From Physella acuta (Eukaryota > Mollusca > Gastropoda > Physidae), in NCBI RefSeq assembly GCF_028476545.1, contig NW_026731989.1, positions 1 through 64,000 of the forward strand: a stretch of 64,000 nt of DNA, given 5' to 3'. The notes under the pieces were generated by a model. The model saw nothing but the letters and a program-made list of their open reading frames with translations. It was not told the origin of the DNA and made no database searches. Positions 10,901-22,000 of this stretch are shown here, in pieces (within the stretch, counting starts at the first letter, position 1; each line of letters begins with the position of its first letter). The position numbers were made by a program, and so were the translations under genes.

Positions 10901-10981
10901 CTACATGCAAATAACGTGAAAATGTCATCAAAGCTTCATACACTTACTTAAAGTAGATTTCCTTAATATTGGCTTGGTTCT

Positions 10982-12492
10982 GGTGTCCGGTCAAAAACCC
11001 CCTGGACAAAAACCCCCTGGACATAAACCCCCCGACATAAACCCCCTGGACAAAAACCCCCCGCGACATAAACCCCCTGGACAAAAACCCCCCGCGACAT
11101 AAACCCCCTGGGCAAAAACCCCCTGCGATATAAACCCCCCGGATAATAACCCCCGGACTGAGGTTTATATAAAGAAAAAATAACGATGATGTGAACCAAG
11201 AAATTAAAAAAATTACATTAAATTAATTTAATTTTTTACGACTAAGAAAATAGTTTCTACCTAAAAAAATGCTTTTCGAAATCAAGGAGTGACCTTAGTT
11301 GTATTTGATCAAAGATCGGGCACCGACAACACCTTAGATATAGGTCATCCACGTGTGTGAGCCGTGCGTATCAAAGCAACACATTCTTAACAATTCAAAA
11401 GATGTGAGGGATTCACCGGCGGAAGCTTGGTTCATATCCACCTTGGATACAGAACCATGGTATAAATATAAAATCAAATTTATTTCTCGACAAATCGTAT
11501 ATTTTCTGGAATGGAGTTCGTTCAATCCAATAAAGGAAATTTAAAGGCTATGTTTATGTCAAGCAAAATGATCTGGCGAACGGCGTTGTGTCATTTGAGT
11601 GTTCCAAAAGACGCAACAAGGCAGAATGCAAAGCAAACATAAAGATTCATGGTGAAGAGCTTGTTGGACGATGTAATGAACATTCGCATGGACCAGATCC
11701 ATCTCAACTGGAAGTGTGTAAAGTAGATGAAACAACTGGCAGAAGAAACTGAAGCAACACCCCAGCAGATCATCACTCAGGCCAAGCTGCCCTCGGTTCC
11801 ACACATACGGCGTAACATCAGGCGTCAACGTCAAACGTTAAAACACCCATTGTCTGATCCAAGGAATGTTGATGATATAATAATTCCTGAACAATATACA
11901 ATGACACAAGATGGACAACAATTTCTTCTGTTCGATTCCGGTGCCAAACAAACAACTCAGTTGAAGGCTGGCACAGAAGTTTTCAGTCGCATATGGGATG
12001 TTGCCACCCAAATATTTGGAAATTTATTGACTTTATTAAAAAGGAACAATCTCTCCAAGAGGTTTATTGTACACAGATTAATTCAGGTCACTGTTTACCA
12101 AAACAGAAAAAAAATATATTGATAGCAGCTCTCGAATTTTAACTGTTGTTAAAAATTTTAATGAGTCCACCATTATTGAGTATTTGCGAGGCATCGCTCA
12201 CAATCTGTCTTTTTAAAGTTATACTAAAAATAAAAGTTTTTTCCTAATGTTTGTTTTGTATTTTTATATTAATTTTGTTTCTCGTCATCTTTGGTTTTTC
12301 CTTATATAAACCTCAATTGGGGGGTTTTTGTCCAGGGGGTTTATATCGCGGGGGGTTTTTGTCCAGGGGGCTTATATCGCGGGGGGTTTTTGTCCAGGGG
12401 GTTTATGTCGCAGGGGGTTTTTGTCCAGGGGGTTTATGTCGGGGGGTTTATGTCCAGGGGGTTTATGTCCAGGGGGTTTTTGACCGGGAGCC
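10982..12492. mobile_element. Mutator-like element 1 with tandem-repeat ends
   Basis: A 1,511-bp element flanked by the perfect 9-bp direct repeat CTTGGTTCT (10,973-10,981 and 12,493-12,501); 9 bp is the hallmark TSD of MULEs. Each end (about 10,990-11,160 and 12,310-12,490) is an array of short direct repeats built from ACATAAACCCCC and TGGACAAAAACCCCC, in opposite orientation at the two ends. The terminal bases read GG-N-N-TCCGGTCAAAAACC or similar. The interior keeps pieces of a FLYWCH/MULE transposase. The long terminal arrays would fold back on each other. It is non-autonomous now, since most of the catalytic core is missing. Confidence 0.85.
11505..12216 (+). pseudogene. FLYWCH-MULE transposase remnant inside element 1
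   Basis: The first block, in one frame from about 11,540, reads YVYVKQNDLANGVVSFECSK followed by RRNKAECKANIKIHGEELVG and EHSHGPDPSQLE. It carries the Cys-Cys-His-His spacing of a FLYWCH zinc finger. A frame change then leads to a 131-residue ORF (11,727-12,122), including IPEQYTMTQDGQQFLLFDSG, typical of the linker before the MULE catalytic domain. After a further frame change the C-terminal tail reads WKFIDFIKKEQSLQEVYC and ESTIIEYLRGIAHNLSF and stops at about 12,216. The catalytic DDE domain that should lie between is absent, so this is an internally deleted, inactive coding remnant. The host-encoded FLYWCH alternative is unlikely given the flanking element ends. Confidence 0.7.
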
Positions 12493-12988
12493 CTTGGTTC
12501 TAAACTAACACTAAGATATTCTAATTAAAGATCTAGCTTGGCCTAATAGCTCATACAATTTTCATGCTGTATTAAGATACGAATTTTCTTCTTGACCCAC
12601 TAAGCATTCCTTACAAATTCACTACAATAGATTTTATTTCGCAATATATTATAAAACATACTTTTTAAAATTCTATGGTAAACGCCTAATTGATTGAGGG
12701 TTTTCTCGTATGTGTTAAATCTTTTTCAGTAAGTGCGATCAGGATTAAAATAAAGAACATCATGTTACCTACAGTAAATTGTCTAAAATATAGCTTTCTG
12801 GTTAGTATTAGTGGATTAACGTTATGCTGTTACTCTGCCCTGATCATGATCCTGTCAATCGTCCTGCAATCTATTGTTTGTGATTTAGAAATTAAACATA
12901 GAAAAAAATCCAGAAAATATGAAAAGAGAACTGAGGGGGGAGGGGGGGGAGGGTGTGGATGCCTGTAAAAAAAAACACTGGCTATAGG

Positions 12989-14039
12989 GGGATCCGGACA
13001 AAAGGCCGACACGGACAAAATGCCGACACGGACAAAAGGCCGACAAGACAAAAGGCCGACATACAAAAGGCCGACAAGTTTTATAAATGTAATTATATAC
13101 GACTTTTTAAGTTTCTCATAAATATTTTTAGGTACATACAATAGGATAAAATAAAACCACGATGTAACCAATTATTTGTTTCCGATATATTGGTCCACGT
13201 ATAGGGAAATCACAGGGGTAGGTTTACACAAAAAAAATAAATAACGTACCAATTTTGGCACACTTGTATCACAATCACAACAGATTTAATGAATCCAGCT
13301 AATATAGTATACACTTTTTTTCCCGCAATTCGCAATAGACAAAACTAAAATATGATTCAAATTTTGTCTGTATTTAACATGTAGTCCAGTCAAGGCACGC
13401 GATTGTTCTACTTCATTCGGTTTCTTTGATTTCTTTGCAAAATACGGTGGTAACGCCACCTATCTGTTTATCCCTTGTACACTCCCGTCATCGCCAGACG
13501 CATGGACCCCTTTGTCCACCTTATAAGGATAGTAACTAGCATTGTCTCTTGGCGTTCCACCTTGTTGAATGCGGGCGGTGATGCCGGCGGCTTTTGACTT
13601 GATTCTTTGATAATTATCTCACCTTGATTACATAGAAGGAGCTATGAAAGACAGTAGTGACCACATTTCGCAATATTTAGGTGTTGATCCTCTGTGTTCA
13701 AGACACTCCCGTAATCTCCAGTCGCTTGACCCGATGGTTCACCTTATAATGATAGCAACTAGCACCGTGTCTTCTCTTGAACGTTTCACCTTATTTCATG
13801 CCCTATGTCGATTGTTATCAAGATAGGAGCTATGCAGTAACACATATTTTGCGATATTAGTATTTTTAATGCTTGTCGGTCTTATGGTTTGTCGGTCTTA
13901 TGGTTGTCGGCCTTATGGTCTGTCGGCCTTATGTCCTGTCGGCCTTTTGGCTGTCGGCCTTTTGTCCATGTCGGCCTTTTGTCCGTGTCGGCCTTATGTC
14001 TTGTCGGCTTTTTGGATGTCGGTCTTTTGTCCTACACCC
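12989..14039. mobile_element. Mutator-like element 2 with tandem-repeat ends
   Basis: A 1,051-bp element flanked by the perfect 9-bp direct repeat GGCTATAGG (12,980-12,988 and 14,040-14,048). The left end starts GGGATCCGGACAAAAGGC; the right end, reverse-complemented, starts GGGTGTAGGACAAAAGAC. The left array (about 12,995-13,075) repeats GGACAAAAGGCCGACAC-like units. The right array (about 13,870-14,030) carries the complementary GTCGGCCTTTTGTCC units, some with TTATG variants. The roughly 800-bp interior has no recognisable transposase. TSD length and GG-rich termini fit MULE. Array sequence differs from element 1, although both share GGACAAAA. Confidence 0.8.
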
Positions 14040-15010
14040 GGCTATAGGCCCTATAGATAGCCTATAGTTATAGGCTATAGATCTGAGCGTCTGTTAGAGC
14101 AGCGGCTGACTTGATGGAGATAAACCCAGCGAACGCACTGTTACGCGATTGAGACATTTGTAGGTAATAAAAAAAAGGGATATAAAATAATAAGAGTATA
14201 TTTGTTGTTTAGGTTGGATTACTGTTAGGACCTGCGGTTTTCTTTTTTTTTTTTTTGCAAGACATTATGAGACTATAGATCTACATAAATGTCTAAAAAA
14301 AAGCCTTTCTTGGGAAAATAATTCACGAGAAAATAGTAGATCTATCAAAAAAAAAAAAGATTAAGAAAGCATTTGGATAAAATAATTTGGTCATCATTCT
14401 TTATGAAATTTTTAGATATGGCCACGAGAATTATAGAAGAAAACGAGACTTCAATCATGGCAGCTTTGTTGCTGGCAAAGTTGAGTGTAGTAGTAAAACA
14501 TTCAATAATAACGGGAGAAGTCAGTGTTTTTCGGTAACAACAGCTACTGCATGCTGCCAAGTGGGATTTTAATAAACTATATCCTATTACTTAGTGAGTC
14601 ATACTTGCAGATGTTGTAAACCAGGATTGAGCCTAGCATTTGTTGTGTGTACTGTTAGTGTTATTGCTACCGTTGTGGTCAAGCACAAGAGTTTTGTCAA
14701 GAGTAAAGAATAAAGATTCAAAGAACAACACCACGGCTTGTCTACTGACTACTTTGCTGTAGTTCTGGTTTTTTGATAGAGTCTAGTTAATAGTTAATAT
14801 ACTTTGTTGTGGAATCACCTTACCTAGCTAGCTAGTTTAGGGTGAGTATTTTAATCATTTAGGCCTAATGAATTTAAAATTTTTAAATTGAGTTATTGTT
14901 GTAGGTTCGTAAAATCGGCCGAGGCTAGTAATGTGCGAGAAAGGTGGCTCATTATTATGGCTTTAATACAAGTGTATAATTATATGTTTGTGTCCAATAA
15001 TAGATAATTG

Positions 15011-15550
15011 GGTAATCTATCGTTTTGGGTACGTAAAATCGCCCGCGGCTATTAATGTACGAAAACGTTACCTCATTGTCAAGGCTTTAATAGGAGTATA
15101 TTGTCATATGTTTGTGTCAAATATTATAGATAAATGAATAATAAACCTAAATCAATGGCTAAATATATCGATATAGGCCAGAAATTAACTTTAAACAGCA
15201 GTGTCTGAGAGCAAGATTTGCTATATAAACAGCAGCCATTTGTAAAATAGAGTGGCTTCCCCCTGATCTCCCGCTAAAAGCTTATAAAAATAAAACTTAA
15301 ACAAGATGGCTGCTGTAGTAAATGAGCATGGTTGCATCTGTTGGAAACATCGCTAGTCTTCATTTATTACGGAAAAGTTTTAATTCAATTGTTTAAAAAC
15401 AGGTACATAAATGAAACAAGGAAACATTTTTGTATTTTAAAAAACATAAATCCTCCTAAAATGTGAAATAATTATTAAAATTTAAGGAGTCACCTGGTTT
15501 TCACATTACTAATCGCGGGCGATTTTACGTACCCAAAACGATAGATTACC
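15011..15550. mobile_element. Intact MITE, GGTAATCTATCG family, 8-bp TSD
   Basis: A 540-bp element with inverted termini of about 40 bp. It begins GGTAATCTATCGTTTTGGG, continues TACGTAAAATCGCCCGCG, and ends with the complement. The flanking direct repeat GATAATTG lies at 15,003-15,010 and 15,551-15,558. It has no coding capacity. A fragment in inverse orientation lies at 60,719-60,912. Eight-base TSDs suggest hAT, but GG-starting ends are atypical for that superfamily, so I leave the superfamily open. Confidence 0.8.
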
Positions 15551-15605
15551 GATAATTGATTAATAAACCAAAAGCAATGTCTAGGCCTAAATATATTTTT
15601 AATAT

Positions 15606-15860
15606 GGCCGATGCTAGCTGGAAAAAGATGCGCATGCGTAATGGATAGAAGCTATGACTTGCCTTTGCGGCGATGTTTTCGATGGTACTGCGCATGTATG
15701 TGTATTGTGTTCACAACCGCAGAACCCTAACCTTAACCCTAGCCCAAACCCTATCTCTAACCTTAACCCTAGCCATAGGTCACTGCGCATGCACAGAACT
15801 ATCTTTTACCCACTAAGTGGAGATGTTGGGGCGAAAAACTTTTTCTGAGTAGTCATTTCA
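15606..15860. repeat. Dispersed repeat R2, copy 1, with telomere-like core
   Basis: Starts near GGCCGATGCTAGCTGGAAAA and ends near TGAGTAGTCATTTCATTTT. A second copy at 59,661-59,873 matches throughout, including GCGCATGCGC-like motifs, CAACCGCAGAACCCTA, ATAGGTCACTGCGCATGC and AGAACTATCTTTT. The core holds degenerate telomere-like units (AACCCTAACCTTAACCCTAG), longer here than in copy 2. The ends are weakly inverted (GGAAAAAGAT against ATCTTTTACC), suggesting a MITE, but no TSD was established. Confidence 0.65.
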
Positions 15861-17439
15861 TTTTAATATATCAATAAAGGCCAGAAATTAACTTTAAACA
15901 GCCTTGTTTGCGAGCAAGATTTGCTATCTAAACAGTGGTTTCCCCTGAATCTCTAGCTAAAATGTTACCGAAAAACTTAAACAAGATGGCTGCTAATGTA
16001 AATTAGCTTGGTTGCACCTGATGAAAACATCGCTAATCTTTATTTATTACTGAAAAGTTTTAATACAATTGCTTAAAAGGTAATCTTATCGTTTTAGGTA
16101 CGTAAAATTTTTACAAATTGGTAGATTGATACAACTAATGATTTTGAAGCTATCATCAATTTTAGTAATCAGAATTACCAGTTTCTAATTAAGTCTGTTA
16201 ATCAAAAATAGTGTACTTTTGACCTAATTTCTTTATTTATCTAATAAGCAGCACTTTAATGAAAGTAGCTCTGTTTATTCTTGTGTTAACGGGAACTTAG
16301 AATCAAACAACTTCTAAACTACGCTTTGTATGTTAACTAGCGAATAACGCCTCAACGGTTCAGAGTCTTAGCTTTCTATATATGACAACGTCTGAGAATA
16401 ATTCTCACGTCCGTACTTGGGTCACTACACCAGAAATATCACCCCCTATAATGAATGTTATTTTATTATAATCTTTTTGCCGAAAACAAAGCGGGGAAAA
16501 TGTGTACCTTGCCAAAATCCAATTATTTGACTAGATTTATGAGTCGTGTAGCGTCATATCTAATAATAGAATGCATTGCGCTTTCCTCATTGATGATCGT
16601 TTTTATCATTTTTTAAAGTTTTTATCATTTTTTAAAGTAAACATGAATTATTAGTTGTGATTGCAGTTTTTGTAACATGGCATACTTACCATCTGTCAAT
16701 TTAAAAAGCATGGCATGTTAATTATGTACAAATATATTGTCATCTCTCAAAAATATAAAGTTCGATTTAAAAAAAAAAATGTTACTACCATTATCCGCCA
16801 CCCCTAGGCCTATACAATACTATGCATAATTATTTTTTTAATTGTTTATTGATTGTGTTGAATTTTAGCTATCTACATTCATTTCTAAGATATTTTAATG
16901 TGCTTCTATAAAGTTTTATTGAAAAATCTTTAAAAATAATCAAGAAATCCACCCATGAAATATGGTCAGAGGTCTAGTAGTTTTTTTCTTCAATAGCTCA
17001 TAATAGGCTGAACCTGACTTTGGAATTTTTTTCCCGTTATAATGACTTTGCACAGAAAGTTAATATATGCTAAATTGACTTAGTTTACTAGTGTGCTAGC
17101 TATTGTTGAATACTTTTTTCTAAAAAAAAAAATTTGAAATTTTTATCAAAATGCCTATAAACGTGAAATAATTACAAAAATTTGATGAGTCACCTTTTTT
17201 TTACATTACTAACCTCAGCCGATTTTACGTACCTGAAGCGATAGATTACCATTTATTTATAAGTAAAATACTATACTATAATAACTATTCTATAGACCTC
17301 TTCTAGGTAGGGCCTAATCAAACTTACTTAGATTGGGTGTAATAATATTATACCAGTGTCCTAAAATGGCACAATAATAGAAAATCTAATAGGCTTATCT
17401 TAATAAAAAAAAGGGGGAAGTTAGGTTACTTGTAGTTAA

Positions 17440-18150
17440 TTAAATAGTAGTTCTTCTCATTAAATCTAAAATTTATTCAATTTTCAATGACCACTGAATA
17501 ATAGACATCCATATTTAATCCATTAGGCTCTAAGTATGAAGCTTTAAGTTTGTTTTAAACTAAATTACTTAATTTAATATAAATTGTCACTCACTGCCAT
17601 GGCATGACACACTTTTCCATGACAACGTATGAGGCCACAGCAAACCACAAATCAGTTCGACTTTTTAACTGACTATGCATCAGAGTTCCTCACTAGTGTT
17701 GAACCAAATAATGGTCACATGGTTTTTAAAAAATAAACAAAAATGGGTTGTGCTATGAACGCCGGTCTTATAAAAAAACAGCTCACAATATTTGATTTCT
17801 TTTTTCATAGACTAATAAAACTAATAATGTTCTACTTTCTCGCTCATTTTTGTACCTACACCATTGTTATTTTAAAAGTTCTATTAATTTTAATGAAACC
17901 AACTTTTGAATTTAGCCTCCATTCTCCAAACCAAATTTTAAAATGCCTTTCCTGGCATATATAGCCCTACCACCTGTGGTTTGTTTTTATAACGGGATAA
18001 CCTCGCCATTTTGCTCGTGGTAAATATTTTAAACAATAATTCTAAGAACGTCACTGGAACTAAGACAAAAATTCGTCAGAAGTAATGCATCCAGTATGGA
18101 CGCCATATTGTAGTTAGCAACTGGCCACGCCTCCAGGTTAGCGAGCAATA
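17440..18150. repeat. Dispersed repeat R1, copy 2
   Basis: Colinear with 3,130-4,065 and in the same orientation. Shared anchors include TTGATTTCTTTTTTCATAGA against TTGATTTATTTTTTCATAG, CCTTTCCTGGCATATATAGC against CTTTTCTGGCATATTTAGC, and CGCCATTTTGCTCGTGGTAAA against GCCATTTTACTCGTGATAAA. It is shorter than copy 1. No ORF or terminal repeat was recognised. The stretch 18,151-19,068 is AT-rich with nothing assignable; a 5' UTR exon and promoter of RPRD2 should lie somewhere upstream. Confidence 0.65.
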
Positions 18151-19078
18151 CTATTAAATAGGCTAGACCTACTGTTTAAACAGATTCTATGAGATGATGA
18201 AATAATGATATAATTTCAATGATGATAAATTCAGCCTCCATAATCCTAATAAAATAGGCCTATGATGATAATATTAGACCTATTCCTGTAAGCGAGGGTG
18301 TTGGAGTAAAATAGTAAAATGCACGATTCAATATTTAATTCAAAATGCAAAAGATGTAGGCCTATATTGTAAATTGCAAGGACAAGCTTGTTGATTGTTG
18401 TTATTATTTGTTTAGCTTAGGTTTAGGTCTACTTGTTGACTTTAAAATAAAAGTATGCATAAAGTGTAATCTTTTAGTTTTTTGAAAGCTAGTATCTCAC
18501 TCAGCTTTTTTGAGAACTATCTACCATGCTGTAAAATTTTATTTTTATCTTGCTGGTCTAATTCTTAAGATATTTATTTTTTATATTGTTGTACTGAGCA
18601 AACTTAGAAACATTAACATATACTACAGGCCTAGTTTTTATTTGATTTTTTAATTTTATTTTTGAAATTTAAAAAAAAATAAAAACGTACATTAGCCTAA
18701 CAAATATAATATTTATTTCAATCAATATAAACAGGATAGACAGAAAATAAAAAGGATCAACAAAACATGACTGATCTGGTTAAACCTCATTATTGATAGC
18801 TTGCCTTTCTCACACATTTTATCCCATTCAATATTTACCGTGTTCTTACTTCTTTTATTTTCCTCTAGTTTTCAGCTTCTTCCATTCCACATTCACAACA
18901 CATAGTCAACATTCTCACTAACATGATTCAGTCCAGTCTTTTTTATATTAAAAATTAATTCTTAGTTAAAAAAAAATTTAAGTGTAGCTAATCTTTTTAT
19001 GGTTTTGGTTCTTATTCTAAACATTATTTATTATTTAATTGATCAGATACTTAACTATTTTTTTTAAGCTGTCAAAAA

Positions 19079-22000
19079 ATGGCCTCTGCATTAAATGAGG
19101 AAAGTGTTGAGAAAAAGCTAAAAACTGTTAACAATACACAAGATAGCATACAAAGTCTTTCTCTATGGATCATTCATCACAAAACTCATCATGCAAAGAT
19201 TGTAGAGTTATGGATGAAAGTTCTAAAAAAAACAGGTACTTTTGTTTTTTTATTAAGCACCATGCCTCTTATTATAAAATAAAATTCAGCCAACATTTAA
19301 AAGTAAATTGTTACTCTCATCTGTACAATTTTTATTAGAAATTCATGTCATGGACATATGTACTTTTTTATGTTTTTTTTCTCAATCTTTTCAGTGCACC
19401 CTTCTCATAGATTAACTTTGTTTTATTTGTGCAACGATGTTGTACAAACTTGCAAGAAGAAAAAAGCTTTTGTTTACAACACCACATTTAAAGAGCATTT
19501 AAGAGAAGCTGCTAGTTTAGTGAGGTAAATTTTCATTTAGTCTAAAATGTTAGCAGTAAACATGTCACTATTTTGCATAGTGAAAATAATAAAACACATA
19601 TTACTAATTACCAAAGCTTAAATAAAAAGTGTCGGTATAATTTTTGTCTTATCTATTTCTTTAGAGATCACTCAGTCAAAGGGAAAGTTGAACGCATTTT
19701 TAACATTTGGGGTGAGAGAAATGTATATGATTCTGCCTTCATCAAAAGCCTTATAAATATTCTGAGTAAGTACAGATTTAACTTTGTCAGGTTTTATAGA
19801 TAATTTTGATATTGAGTGTTATAAGATGTATTTCTAATTTATTTTCAAAAAACCATTGCCAGATGGGCAGTCTGTGAAAGCAAAAAAAGCTCACAAAGTA
19901 GTAGAAGAATCAAATATTGGACCAATCAGCCCTGCTGGAACACCTTTTGTTGAGTTTGAGCAGAAGGAAGTTCCTACAGAATCTCAAAATGCTGAAAACA
20001 TAAGTGAAAGAGAAGCAGAAGAAAGTGCTCGTATTCTGGCGGAGTTCAAGGTAATCTTCTAGATGAGGTTCATTTAGTTAATAATATATATTTTTTTCAA
20101 TAACAGAATTAATACACTTTCATTTAATAATTAACAGCCTCATGAAATGATTGATCAAATCACTGCATTTAGACGCCAAGAAACTGATATAAAGTTTAGA
20201 ATGAGTCAGCTCACTCATTTAAAATTAGATGCATCTAGTATTGAAGCAGTTAAGCAACTCAAAGGTAAGTCTTTTGGTGCTTAGTTTAAATTTATTTATA
20301 GTAAAATGATCCTTTGGGACAGTAAAAAAGCAGCCAACACTTAAAAACCCTTGTAAAATGTGTCTAATTTAGGCTAGGGCCTGATATATTTACAGTTTTA
20401 CGTTTCATTATTTTAAATCCCTAGGCTAGCAAAACAATTATCATAAACTGCCACCATCGATTTTGTGAAAAACCACATTTTTAATAAAAGGTTTAATATT
20501 TTAAAAGGACAAGAAAATTAAATGTTAAGCTACAAATAGTTTATGAAGTCTTGCAGGTTTGTGAACTAGTTGCTTTTTACAGGCTTTTTTAAATATGTAA
20601 AATTTTAATAATTTTACTTGCTTAAATTTTAATTTATTAGATCGGGCTCACGGCAATGATTTTTCTAGCCAATTTGAAGACTCTTGTACTAAACTGGAAG
20701 ATTTGGTGAAGCGGCAGACTCAGCACTTAAAAGACCAACGTGCATTGCTTGAAACACTTAACACGAGTGAAACATTCTATGAAGAACAGTATAGAGAAGC
20801 TAAAATTGTTGCAAACGTAAGTTATATTTCTTATGAGCCCAATTTATCGGCGTAAAAACTAGTTACAAGTATAAATAAAGTTTGGTTCAAAGATATGACT
20901 TATTCATATTGTATAACCAATCTTTTATGGAAACAGAAATATTCTTATGCTTTTGCATATTCAATTTGTGCTATTAAAATCAATATTAGCTACTCTGAGT
21001 GAGTATTTATAACTAGCCTTCGGTATGCGTTACATATGAATTATAGGCCTATATATGTTATACATGTTTGAGAAAAATATTTTATACAATAGTTATTTGT
21101 CAAAACGCAATGTGCTTTACTAAACGTTGAACAAAATTAGTGACCATGCAAAGAAATAACTAAATAGCTAAAAATCCGACACATTTAAAATAACATAGGC
21201 TACCAATACCTATTAGAAAAATTTAAACCAGATTATATACATTATTATTCAACAGAACGCCATATTAAATGCATACACTGATTAAGAGACTTAAATGATA
21301 TTCAGTTAAAAACCCGGCTATTGATTGGTCATTATGTTGTTTTTTAAAGTAATTTGTATTAGTTTGATCGAGAAAATTCTATATATTTCTTTGCGTATGT
21401 CTGGATAAGTAGATCTATAGTTCTAGATCTAAATCAAATTTGAATGAAATAGTTCCTTTCTTTATATTCTAACATCGGAAGATGACGCCATTAGTGTTGT
21501 GTTCTTTGCATAGCGTAAACATGTGGCATGTGACGTTATTGTTTATTGCGTTCTTGTCACAACTATAAACATTTTTCCGGTTGTATAATTAAAATTTATT
21601 TCTACATTCAAATATGGCTTTATTTTTATTTTCCTTCATTAAATAAAATTTAGTTTATACATTTAAAACATCCAACATATTATTTTCAACAAAAGTCTGT
21701 ATCAAGTTCTCCATATATCGCTGAAGATACTGATATCATAGCCTGTGAAAATAATTTGCTGAGAGAGAGACAGACATGCGCTTTTATATATTAGGATGAG
21801 TAGGTACTCCAAACTGATTTTTCAAATCGGTCACAGAATAATGGCTTTAGTTTTTTTGCATAGTACTAATGATTGTAAGATTGTGGATACCAATATTATG
21901 TCGGTAGAAAAGTTATGCGCTTTTGAAACGTGAAGGTTTTTTTTTTACCTTTTTCAGCCTCACCAAGACCCGATTTTAACACCAAATAACTCAAAAACTA

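Larger units (their letters stand above)
14890..17250. mobile_element. Nested MITE complex (GGTAATCTATCG family)
   Basis: An older copy of this family starts near 14,893 (TCGTAAAATCGGCCGAGGC, left tip missing). It is interrupted by a younger intact copy (15,011-15,550), by an unrelated roughly 250-bp repeat (about 15,606-15,860), and by a third block starting with the family left end at 16,079. Sequence matching the family right end resumes at about 17,150 and finishes CGATAGATTACC at 17,250. Internal blocks such as GCCAGAAATTAACTTTAAAC and AAACAAGATGGCTGCT occur twice (15,180-15,415 and 15,880-16,078), as expected for one copy inside another. Whether 17,250 closes the oldest or the third copy cannot be decided by eye. 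Confidence 0.6.

Noticed and set aside
10982-11165. Regular short direct repeats resembling a CRISPR array
   Set aside because: There are no unique spacers, the genome is animal, and the array is one inverted end of a MULE with a mirrored array at 12.3-12.5 kb.
11727-12122. The 131-residue ORF as a free-standing host gene
   Set aside because: It is continuous with FLYWCH/MULE transposase pieces in other frames and lies within TSD-flanked transposon ends.
16079-17250. A single 1.17-kb element bounded by family ends at 16,079 and 17,250
   Set aside because: The flanks GCTTAAAA and ATTTATTT do not match, so no TSD supports it. The right end may belong to an older nested copy.
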